Assembly (NCBI GenBank): GCA_947306475.1
Contig: CAMZGS010000009.1
Span: 62,001 to 126,000 of the forward strand
Direction of reading: 5' to 3'
Length of the DNA stretch: 64,000 nt
Source: an uncultured Comamonas sp.
GTDB taxonomy: Bacteria; Pseudomonadota; Gammaproteobacteria; Burkholderiales; Burkholderiaceae_C
The first letter of the stretch is position 1; every line of letters begins with the position of its first letter. Below the pieces are notes generated by a model that searched no databases, was not told the DNA's origin, and saw only the letters and a program-made list of their open reading frames with translations. This document shows, one piece after another, positions 57,185 to 64,000 of the stretch. Both the position numbers and the translations under genes were made by a program.

Positions 57185-57943
57185 TCAGCTTCTGATTTTG
57201 TAGCCTGTGCGCAGCAGTTGCAGTGCCACGGCGCTGACCAGCACCCAGGCGCCGCCAGCCATGGCCAGACTCAGCCAGGGCGAGACGTCGCTCTGCCCGA
57301 AAAAACCGTAACGAAAGCCGTCGATCATGTAGAAGAACGGGTTGAAGCGGCTGAAGCCCTGCCAGAACTCGGGCAGGGAGTGGATGGAGTAGAACACGCC
57401 CGAGAGGAACGTCAGCGGCATGATCAGGAAGTTCTGGAACGCGGCCATCTGGTCGAACTTGTCGGCCCACAGCCCGGCAATCAGCCCCAGCGTGCCCATC
57501 ATGGCGCTGCCCAGCAGCGCAAAGACCAGGATCCACAGCGGCTGGGCAAATTCCGGCGTGGCAAAGAACAGGGTCGAGATGAACACCCCGGCGCCCACCA
57601 GCAGGCCACGCAGCACGGCCGCGCCCACGTAGGCACCAAACCAGGCCCAGTGCGACAGGGGCGTGAGCAGGATGAACACCAGCGAACCCATGATCTTGCT
57701 CTGCACCAGGCTGGAGGCGCTGTTGGCAAAGGCGTTTTGCAACATGCTCATCATCACCAGTCCGGGGATGAGGAAGGTGGTGTAGCTCAGGCGGTCATAA
57801 ACCAGCATGCGCCCTTCCAGCACATGGCTGAACACCAGCAGATACAGCACGGCGGTGAGCACCGGCGCGGCCACGGTCTGGAAGGCCACCTTCCAGAAGC
57901 GCTGCACTTCCTTGAGCAGCAGGGTTTGCCAGCCCAGGTTCAT
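57185..57943 (-). CDS. ABC-2 type exporter permease
   Basis: 252 residues with six membrane helices and the family stretch LSGVFYSIHSLPEFWQGFSRFNPFFYMIDGFRYGF, as in YadH. ATG 57943 with AAGGAG upstream. The start overlaps the ATPase gene's stop (ATGA, 57940-57943), giving a two-gene exporter. Substrate unknown. Confidence 0.92.
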   Translation of the reverse strand: MNLGWQTLLLKEVQRFWKVAFQTVAAPVLTAVLYLLVFSHVLEGRMLVYDRLSYTTFLIPGLVMMSMLQNAFANSASSLVQSKIMGSLVFILLTPLSHWAWFGAYVGAAVLRGLLVGAGVFISTLFFATPEFAQPLWILVFALLGSAMMGTLGLIAGLWADKFDQMAAFQNFLIMPLTFLSGVFYSIHSLPEFWQGFSRFNPFFYMIDGFRYGFFGQSDVSPWLSLAMAGGAWVLVSAVALQLLRTGYKIRS

Positions 57944-58857
57944 TGGACGTTCTCCTTTTGCTGCTGCATGACGTGGATGAAGACGTCCTCCAGATCGGCG
58001 CGGCGGATCTCCACTTCCTGCGGCCGCACGCCGCCCTGGCGCAGGGTGGCCAGCAGCAGCTCCACGTCGCTGGCATCCTGCGCCGGAATCTGCACGATGC
58101 GCCCGGTCACCCGGGCACGGCCATGGAGTTCGGCGGGCAGCGCATCGTCGGTCTTGAATTGCAGCACGGTGCTGGAGGCCGACTTGAGCAGCTCGTCCAT
58201 GCGCGCCAGCGTGACGATCTGTCCGCGCTTGAGCATGGCCACGCGCGAGCACAGCGCCTCGGCTTCTTCCAGATAGTGGGTGGTCAGCAGCACGGTGTGG
58301 CCTTGCTTGTTGAGCCGGGAAATGAAATGCCATAGCGTCTGGCGCAGCTCCACATCCACGCCGGCAGTCGGCTCATCGAGCACGATGACCGGTGGCTTGT
58401 GCACCAGTGCCTGCGCCACCATCACGCGGCGCTTCATGCCGCCGGAGAGCTCGCGCATGTTGGCCTTGGCCTTGTCGGCCAGGCCCAGGCTTTCCAGGAG
58501 TTCATCGATCCAGGCATCGTTGTTGCGGATGCCAAAGTAGCCCGATTGCAGGCGCAGGGTTTCGCGCACGTTGAAGAACGGGTCGAACACCAGCTCCTGC
58601 GGCACGATGCCCAGGCGCTGGCGTGCGGCGGCAAAGTCGCCTTGCACGTCATGCCCCAGCACGCTCACGCGTCCGCTGCTGGCGCGCGTCAGGCCGGCCA
58701 GGATGCTGATCAGGGTGGTTTTGCCGGCACCGTTGGGGCCCAGAAGGCCAAAGAATTCACCTTGTTCAATCTCCAGGCTGACCTGCTGCAGCGCGTGGAA
58801 ATCTCCCTTGGGGGTGGAGTAGGTCTTGGATACGGATTGGAAAGAAACAGCGCTCAT
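57940..58857 (-). CDS. ABC exporter ATP-binding protein
   Basis: 305 residues. Walker A GPNGAGKTT at 40-48, signature LSGGMKRR, Walker B VIVLDEPTAGVDVELR and the H-loop TTHYLEEAE. YadG-like. A C-terminal domain of about 80 residues follows. Partner of the permease at 57185. Confidence 0.93.
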   Translation of the reverse strand: MSAVSFQSVSKTYSTPKGDFHALQQVSLEIEQGEFFGLLGPNGAGKTTLISILAGLTRASSGRVSVLGHDVQGDFAAARQRLGIVPQELVFDPFFNVRETLRLQSGYFGIRNNDAWIDELLESLGLADKAKANMRELSGGMKRRVMVAQALVHKPPVIVLDEPTAGVDVELRQTLWHFISRLNKQGHTVLLTTHYLEEAEALCSRVAMLKRGQIVTLARMDELLKSASSTVLQFKTDDALPAELHGRARVTGRIVQIPAQDASDVELLLATLRQGGVRPQEVEIRRADLEDVFIHVMQQQKENVQ

Positions 58858-58920
58858 GGAGCCGGCGATTCTAATTCTTGGCCCGCTTTCGTTTGTGCGC
58901 TGCACCAATGGCCGTTCGGC

Positions 58921-59271
58921 CTATGCGTTTCTGGCGGCAGGGGGGAAGTCTTCGGCTGCTTCCTCGGCTGCATCCGCATCCTGTCCCTCCAGCAGGGGCA
59001 GCACGCCATAGGCCAGGGCCAGGGCGCGCAACTGGGTGGGCCAGCCCTGCACGCGCAGGCTGGCGCCAGCCTGCATGGCCTGGCGGCGGCAGGCCAGCAG
59101 CAGGGCCAGGCCAGCCGAGTCAAAGCGCTCCACGGCGCTGGCATCCAGCACGCACACCGCACCCGCTGGGGTGGCAGCCACACCGTGGCGCAGCGTTTGC
59201 AGGGCAGCGCGCGCCACGCTGGCGTCCAGGCGTGGCGGCAGGGCAATGGTGTGGGGGGCTGCGGAGGACAT
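58921..59271 (-). CDS. mlaB: STAS-domain protein, probable MlaB
   Basis: 116 residues. STAS-like fold with VCVLDASAVERFDSAGLALLLACRR, the strand-helix element of MlaB. It binds the MlaF ATPase in the phospholipid transporter. An acidic C-terminal tail is present. Fifteen bases downstream of mlaC. Confidence 0.85.
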   Translation of the reverse strand: MSSAAPHTIALPPRLDASVARAALQTLRHGVAATPAGAVCVLDASAVERFDSAGLALLLACRRQAMQAGASLRVQGWPTQLRALALAYGVLPLLEGQDADAAEEAAEDFPPAARNA

Positions 59272-59285
59272 GCTTGCTTGATCGA

Positions 59286-59936
59286 TTACTGCGCAGGCTT
59301 CTGCCCGGACACATCCAGCTCGATGCTGCGGCTGGACAGGGCCGCCAGCAGGGCGTCGATGCCGCCCTTGTTCAGCTCCTGGGCAAACTGGGTACGGTAG
59401 GTTTCCACCAGCCACACACCCAGAACGTTGAAGTTATAGACCTTCCAGCCTTCGCCGGGCTTTTTCTCCAGGCGGAAGTCCAGCTGCACCGGCTCGCCCT
59501 GACCGTGCACTTCGGTGCGCACCAGCACGTCGGTGTCCCCCGCGGCAGCGCGCAGGGGCTTGACCACCACTTTCTGGTTGTTGACCTGGGACAGTGCACC
59601 GGCGTAGGTGCGGATCAGCATGCTCTTGAAGGCTTGTTGCAACTGTTCGCGCTGCGCCTCGGTGGCGTTGCGCCATTGCGGGCCCACGGCGGCAGAAGTC
59701 ATCTTGCGGAAGTTCACGTAGGGCATCACTTCGCGATCGACCACGACCGAGATGCGCTCAATGTTGCCGCTCTTGAGCTCGGGGTCCTTCCTGATCGTTT
59801 CCAGCAGGTCGGTGGACAAACGCTTGATGAGTGCATCGGGGGCCTCATCGGCGCCCTGGGCCCAGGAGGTGGGCAGGGCGGTGCACAGTGTCAATGTGGC
59901 CACCAGGGTGGCCAGGGTGCGTCGTTGGATGGTCAT
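59286..59936 (-). CDS. mlaC: Periplasmic phospholipid-binding protein MlaC
   Basis: 216 residues; signal peptide about 1-26 (ALPTSWAQG). The mature part shows VMPYVNFRKMTSAAVGPQWRNATEAQREQL and YNFNVLGVWLVETYRTQFAQEL, as in MlaC. Shuttles phospholipid between MlaA and MlaFEDB. Confidence 0.93.
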   Translation of the reverse strand: MTIQRRTLATLVATLTLCTALPTSWAQGADEAPDALIKRLSTDLLETIRKDPELKSGNIERISVVVDREVMPYVNFRKMTSAAVGPQWRNATEAQREQLQQAFKSMLIRTYAGALSQVNNQKVVVKPLRAAAGDTDVLVRTEVHGQGEPVQLDFRLEKKPGEGWKVYNFNVLGVWLVETYRTQFAQELNKGGIDALLAALSSRSIELDVSGQKPAQ

Positions 59937-59962
59937 GTGCTTGTGTGCTGCTTGCGCAGGGG

Positions 59963-60754
59963 TTAATCGTCGAAATCTTCAATGCGGCCGGCATCGTCGC
60001 CTTGCTCGTAGAGCCCGGGGTCACGCTGGCGCAGGTAGAAGTCGCGCACCAGGCTGTAGCGGTCCAGTGCCACGGCGTCCAGCGTGTCGGTGGTGTTGAG
60101 CAGGCGGGCGCGTTTGTCCGTCCAGCGCAGTGCCGTCAGGGAGTTGCGGTGCGAGACGGGGTGCATGTCGTTCAGCACATAGCCTTGCCAGTCCACCGGC
60201 AGGGCGACCGTGTCGCGCAGGGTGGAGGGGCCGATGAGTGGCAGCACCAGGTACGGTCCGGGCTTGATGCCCCAGTGCGCCAGGGTCAGGCCAAAGTCCT
60301 GCCTCTCGCGTGGGATCTGCGCGTACGTGGCAATGTCGATCAGGCCACCCAGGCCCAGGGTGGTGTTGGTGGTAAAGCGCACCAGGTGGTTGTAGGCTTT
60401 CTCGCCCTTGCCCTGCAAGGCAAAGTTCACCATCGACCACAGGTCGCCGATGTTGTCGAAGAAGTTGCCCACGCCCGTGCGCACCGGCTGGGGGGTGATG
60501 GTCTGGTAGGCCGTGGCCACGGGTTTGAAGACGGCCTCATCGACCCGGTCGTTGAAGGTCGTCATGGAGCGGTTGTAGCGTTCCCAGGGGTCCTGCGGGT
60601 GTGCTGCCTGGTTCTGTTGCGGTGCGCTGGCGCAACCGGCAAGGCCCAGGCTGGCAACCACCAGCAGCGGCGCCAGCGCACGGCGCGCGGCAGCCAGAAC
60701 GCGGGGACGGTGGGCGTGGTCGGGATGCTTGGTCATGGTGTGCTTGTCCTTCAT
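59963..60754 (-). CDS. mlaA: Outer-membrane lipoprotein MlaA (VacJ)
   Basis: 263 residues with lipobox LAGC (C41). Family block DPWERYNRSMTTFNDRVDEAVFKPVA, then YLVLPLIGPSTLRD. ATG 60754 is chosen: AGGAGG just upstream, and the start overlaps the mlaD stop (ATGA). Removes phospholipid from the outer leaflet. It is unusual only in sitting between mlaD and mlaC, an order known in betaproteobacteria. Confidence 0.94.
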   Translation of the reverse strand: MKDKHTMTKHPDHAHRPRVLAAARRALAPLLVVASLGLAGCASAPQQNQAAHPQDPWERYNRSMTTFNDRVDEAVFKPVATAYQTITPQPVRTGVGNFFDNIGDLWSMVNFALQGKGEKAYNHLVRFTTNTTLGLGGLIDIATYAQIPRERQDFGLTLAHWGIKPGPYLVLPLIGPSTLRDTVALPVDWQGYVLNDMHPVSHRNSLTALRWTDKRARLLNTTDTLDAVALDRYSLVRDFYLRQRDPGLYEQGDDAGRIEDFDD

Positions 60755-61215
60755 TTGCCACCCTCCTGCGCCTTGCTGTAGAGGAACTGGCCAATCAGAT
60801 TTTCCAGCACCACGGCCGACTGCGTGGCGACGATGCGGTCGCCCTGGGCCAGGTTGGCCTCGTCGGCGCCGGCTTCAATGCCGATGTACTGGTCACCCAG
60901 CAGGCCGCTGGTCAGGATCTTGAGGGAGCTGTCCTTGGGGAAGGCATAGCGCTTTTCCAGCGAGATGTGCACCGTGGCCTGGAAGGTCTGGTCGTCGAAG
61001 GTGATGCTGTCCACGCGACCGACAACCACGCCAGCACTTTTGACGGCAGCCTTGGGCTTGAGACCGCCGATGTTGTCAAAGCGAGCCGTCACCTGGTAGG
61101 TGGGCTCAAAGCTCAGACTGAGCAGGTTCGCCGACTTCAGCGCCAGAAAGGCCAGCGCCAGGCCGCCGATCAGCACGAACAGCCCCACCCAGACATCGTT
61201 TTTGGAAGATTGCAT
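60751..61215 (-). CDS. mlaD: MCE-domain protein MlaD
   Basis: 154 residues: one N-terminal helix (about 8-27), then the MCE domain with DNIGGLKPKAAVKSAGVVVGRVDSI and GLLGDQYIGIEAG. Forms the hexameric ring of the Mla transporter. Confidence 0.95.
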   Translation of the reverse strand: MQSSKNDVWVGLFVLIGGLALAFLALKSANLLSLSFEPTYQVTARFDNIGGLKPKAAVKSAGVVVGRVDSITFDDQTFQATVHISLEKRYAFPKDSSLKILTSGLLGDQYIGIEAGADEANLAQGDRIVATQSAVVLENLIGQFLYSKAQEGGK

Positions 61216-61236
61216 TGTGTTTTCTCCTGCCCGCGC

Positions 61237-62016
61237 TTACAGACTGAACATCGACGCGGTGAGCAAAAAGTCCAGACCCAGCACGGTCAGCGAGGCCACC
61301 ACCACGGTGCGGGTGGTGGCGCGCGAGACGCCTTCGGGCGTGGGCTTGGCGCTGTAGCCCTGGTACAGAGCAATGAAGGTCACGGCCAGGCCAAAGACCA
61401 CGCTCTTGATCACGCCGTTGGCCAGATCGTTCCACCAATCGACGCCATCCTGCATCTGGCCCCAGAAGGCACCGCCATCGACACCGATCATGACCACCCC
61501 CACCACCCAGCCGCCCAGCACGCCCACGGCACTGAACACGGCGGCCAGCAGGGGCATGGTCAGCACACCGGCCCAGAAGCGTGGCGCCAGAATGCGGCGC
61601 ACGGGGCTGATGGCCATCATCTCCATGGCCGAGAGCTGTTCGCCCGCCTTCATCAGGCCGATCTCTGCCGTCAGGGCTGTGCCGGCGCGTCCGGCAAACA
61701 ACAGGGCGGTGACCACGGGCCCCAGTTCGCGCAGCAGCGACAGCGCCACCAGCAGGCCCAGCGCCTCGGCCGAGCCGTAGCGTTGCAGGGTGTAGTAGCC
61801 CTGCAGGCCCAGCACAAAGCCGACGAACAGACCCGAGACGCCAATGATGGCCAGCGAGTAATTGCCCAGAAAGTGGATCTGGTCGCCCATCAGCCGAAAG
61901 CGGCGCAGGCAGGCAGGCAGCAGCACCAGCAATTGCAGCAGCAGGCGCGTGGCACGCCCCAGGGCGGCCAGTTGGGCGCGGGTGGAGCGCCCCAGGGAAG
62001 CCAAGGCGGTCTTCAT
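61237..62016 (-). CDS. mlaE: Phospholipid transporter permease MlaE
   Basis: 259 residues, MlaE/YrbE family permease with GRAGTALTAEIGLMKAGEQLSAMEMM, the conserved cytoplasmic motif. Start overlaps the mlaF stop by four bases (62013-62016). Confidence 0.95.
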   Translation of the reverse strand: MKTALASLGRSTRAQLAALGRATRLLLQLLVLLPACLRRFRLMGDQIHFLGNYSLAIIGVSGLFVGFVLGLQGYYTLQRYGSAEALGLLVALSLLRELGPVVTALLFAGRAGTALTAEIGLMKAGEQLSAMEMMAISPVRRILAPRFWAGVLTMPLLAAVFSAVGVLGGWVVGVVMIGVDGGAFWGQMQDGVDWWNDLANGVIKSVVFGLAVTFIALYQGYSAKPTPEGVSRATTRTVVVASLTVLGLDFLLTASMFSL

Positions 62017-62846
62017 GCGCGACCTCCAAAGTCTTGTTCCAGGCTGGGCGCCGGGTAATGAAAGGGCACCGGCCCTTGCGGGCGCGCGTGCACGAACTGC
62101 TGCACCAGCGGATCGGGGTTGGCCATCACTTCCTCAGGCGTGCCGTGCGCGGCCACGCCGCCTGCGCCCAGGATGATGACCTGATCGGCCACGTGGAAGG
62201 TTTCCTCCAGGTCGTGCGAGACCACGATGCTGGTCAGGCCCAGGGCATCGTTCAGGGTGCGGATCAGGCGGGCAGCGGTACCCAGGGAAATGGGGTCCAG
62301 CCCGGCAAAGGGTTCGTCGTACATGATGAGTTCCGGATCCAGCGCAATGGCGCGCGCCAGAGCCACGCGCCGCGCCATGCCGCCAGAGATTTCGCTGGGC
62401 ATCAGATCGCGCGCGCCGCGCAGGCCGACGGCGTGCAGCTTCATGAGCACGATGTCGCGCACCAGCGCTTCGGGCAGGTCGGTGTGCTCGCGCAGTGGGA
62501 AGGCCACGTTGTCAAAGACGCTCATGTCGGTGAACAGGGCACCGAACTGAAACAGCATGCCCATGCGCCGGCGCATGGCGTACAGCGCGGCATGCTCCAT
62601 CTGGCCCACGTCCTGGCCATCGAACAGCACCTGCCCCTGCTGGGCGCGCACCTGGCCGCCAATCAGGCGCAGCACGGTGGTCTTGCCACCGCCGGAGGCA
62701 CCCATCAGCGCCGTGACCTTGCCGCGCGGCACCGTCAGCGACAGGTCGCGCAGCACCACCCGCTCACCGTAGCCGAAGGTGACGTTGCGAAGCTGTACCA
62801 GCGGCGCCGGTGCCGACGTGGGGGAGGGGGACTCGGGGGCAGACAT
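62013..62846 (-). CDS. mlaF: Phospholipid transporter ATPase MlaF
   Basis: 277 residues from ATG 62846 (a GTG at 62864 is possible). Walker A GASGGGKTT at 49-57, signature ISGGMARR, Walker B LIMYDEPFAGLDPIS. First gene of the mlaFEDACB unit. Confidence 0.95.
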   Translation of the reverse strand: MSAPESPSPTSAPAPLVQLRNVTFGYGERVVLRDLSLTVPRGKVTALMGASGGGKTTVLRLIGGQVRAQQGQVLFDGQDVGQMEHAALYAMRRRMGMLFQFGALFTDMSVFDNVAFPLREHTDLPEALVRDIVLMKLHAVGLRGARDLMPSEISGGMARRVALARAIALDPELIMYDEPFAGLDPISLGTAARLIRTLNDALGLTSIVVSHDLEETFHVADQVIILGAGGVAAHGTPEEVMANPDPLVQQFVHARPQGPVPFHYPAPSLEQDFGGRA

Positions 62847-62868
62847 AGGGACGATGGTAGCCACGCTT

Positions 62869-63657
62869 TCACAGCATATTTTGTAAAAAAGCGCGTGTGC
62901 GCTGCTGCTGTGGCGCGGCGAAGAACTGTGCGGCGGGGGCCTGTTCGACGATTTCGCCCTTGTCCATGAACACCACGCGGTTGGCCACTTCGCGGGCGAA
63001 GCCCATTTCGTGCGTCACCACCAGCATGGTCATGTGCTCCTGCGCCAGGGCGCGCATGGTGCGCAGCACCTCGCCGGTAAGCTCCGGGTCCAGCGCCGAG
63101 GTCGGTTCATCAAACAGCAGGATGTCCGGCCCCATGGCCAGGGCACGGGCGATGGCCACGCGCTGCTTTTGTCCACCAGACAGCCGGTTGGGATAGGCGT
63201 CGCGCTTGTCCAGCAGGCCGACCTTTTGCAGCAGCGCCTCGGCCACCGGCACGATGGCCGCACGTGGCATTTTCTTGACCAGCATCGGCGCTTCGATGAT
63301 GTTTTCCAGCACCGTCAGGTGGGGAAAGAGGTTGAACGACTGAAACACCATGCCCATCTTGCGCCCGATGCTACGAATTTTTGCATCGCTGACATACTGG
63401 GCGCGGCCCTGGGCATCGGTATCGACCAGCACCTCACCCTCGATGGTGATGCGCCCGCTGTCGATGGTTTCCAGGTGATTCAGGCAGCGCAGAAAGGTGC
63501 TTTTGCCCGAGCCCGAGGGGCCGATGATGGCCACCACGTCACCACGCAGCAGCTCCAGGCTGATGCCGCGCAGCACGGGCGTGGTGCCAAAGCTCTTGCG
63601 GATGTTCTGGGCACTGATCATTGCTTGCGGCATGGGCTCAGGCGTCAAATCGGGCAT
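62869..63657 (-). CDS. Polar amino-acid ABC transporter ATP-binding protein
   Basis: 262 residues; ATG 63657 with GGAG seven bases upstream, overlapping the permease stop by 20 bases. Walker A GPSGSGKST, signature LSGGQKQR, Walker B ILLFDEPTSALDPELTGEVL, the GlnQ/HisP subfamily pattern. ATGs at 63633 and 63621 are alternatives. Energises uptake of a polar amino acid; which one is not determinable. Confidence 0.92.
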   Translation of the reverse strand: MPDLTPEPMPQAMISAQNIRKSFGTTPVLRGISLELLRGDVVAIIGPSGSGKSTFLRCLNHLETIDSGRITIEGEVLVDTDAQGRAQYVSDAKIRSIGRKMGMVFQSFNLFPHLTVLENIIEAPMLVKKMPRAAIVPVAEALLQKVGLLDKRDAYPNRLSGGQKQRVAIARALAMGPDILLFDEPTSALDPELTGEVLRTMRALAQEHMTMLVVTHEMGFAREVANRVVFMDKGEIVEQAPAAQFFAAPQQQRTRAFLQNML

Positions 63658-64000
63658 GGCGGCGCTCCAGGTATTGGAAGATCCAGGTCAGTATCAGTGT
63701 CATGCCCAGGTAGAAACAGGCGGCCACGATGAAGGGCGTGAACGTGAAGTCGCGCTGCACCACACCACGCGCCACGCGCAGCAGATCGTTCAGGGCCAGC
63801 ACGTAGATCAGGCTGGTGTCCTTCACCAGGGTGATGGTTTCGTTGCTGATGGGCGGCAGGATGCGCGCCCACATCTGCGGCAGGATGATGCGGCGCATGG
63901 TCTGGCCGTAGGTCAGGCCCAGCACCTTGGCGCCTTCATACTGCCCGCGGTCAATGGACTGGATGCCGGCGCGAAAGATCTCTGCGAAATAGGCCGCGTA
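63638..64000 (-). CDS. Polar amino-acid ABC transporter permease (5' end outside window)
   Basis: The last 120 residues of a HisM/GlnP-type permease. The frame is open to the window edge, reading YAAYFAEIFRAGIQSIDRGQ and then EGAKVLGLTYGQ, the EAA motif that docks to the ATPase. Two membrane segments follow. Overlaps the ATP-binding gene by 20 bases. Confidence 0.9.
   Translation of the reverse strand, partial: YAAYFAEIFRAGIQSIDRGQYEGAKVLGLTYGQTMRRIILPQMWARILPPISNETITLVKDTSLIYVLALNDLLRVARGVVQRDFTFTPFIVAACFYLGMTLILTWIFQYLERRHARFDA

Overview
The window looks like a chromosomal segment of a GC-rich, flagellated, denitrification-capable betaproteobacterium, most likely Burkholderiales close to Comamonadaceae. 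The basis is gene content and order (mla genes, BolA-type gene, murA, hisG, hisD in one run; narXL beside narKKGHJI; a fliFGHIJKLMNOPQR run), a GTG-rich high-GC codon style, and a family of intergenic palindromes beginning ATAGCTG. No rRNA, tRNA, insertion sequence, prophage or CRISPR array was recognised. The species assignment is inference.

Layout. 1-12.4 kb is a carboxylate-uptake and signalling region: the end of a DUF294-type protein, a membrane-bound degenerate sensor kinase fused to a DEDDh exonuclease, a CBS/DUF294 protein, a DUF4212 + sodium symporter pair, a DUF485 + ActP acetate symporter pair, an MHS-family transporter with a large extra domain, and a porin. 12.5-15.8 kb holds a Gly/Val-rich lipoprotein and two coupled membrane proteins (DUF2157; DUF4401-GDYXXLXY). 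15.8-18 kb holds a Ser/Thr kinase-UspA fusion translationally coupled to a metallophosphoesterase, divergent from narX.

18.1-31.4 kb is the nitrate respiration block: narX-narL, two NarK transporters, narGHJI and a NifM-like parvulin, followed by a truncated beta-carbonic anhydrase remnant. The remnant runs straight into copA, whose promoter carries a perfect CueR-type operator and appears to give a leaderless mRNA. 34.2-46.0 kb is the flagellar export, switch and basal-body cluster: fliR to fliF on the minus strand and fliE divergent. Unrelated genes follow (OsmC-like, ilvA, cobS, cobC, a luciferase-like oxidoreductase), then fliT, fliS and fliD. Sigma-28-type promoters can be read upstream of fliD and, more weakly, fliF.

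53.6-63 kb, all minus strand, is an ordinary envelope and histidine block: mlaF-mlaE-mlaD-mlaA-mlaC-mlaB, an ABC-2 exporter, a BolA-like gene, murA, hisG and hisD. The his genes stop after hisD. The window ends in a polar amino-acid ABC transporter cut by the edge.

The most notable non-coding signals are a compact promoter-hairpin-terminator unit upstream of ilvA that looks like a small RNA with an anti-Shine-Dalgarno stretch, a family of large imperfect palindromes after several genes, and a repeated 15-base motif in the yjcH/MHS divergent region.
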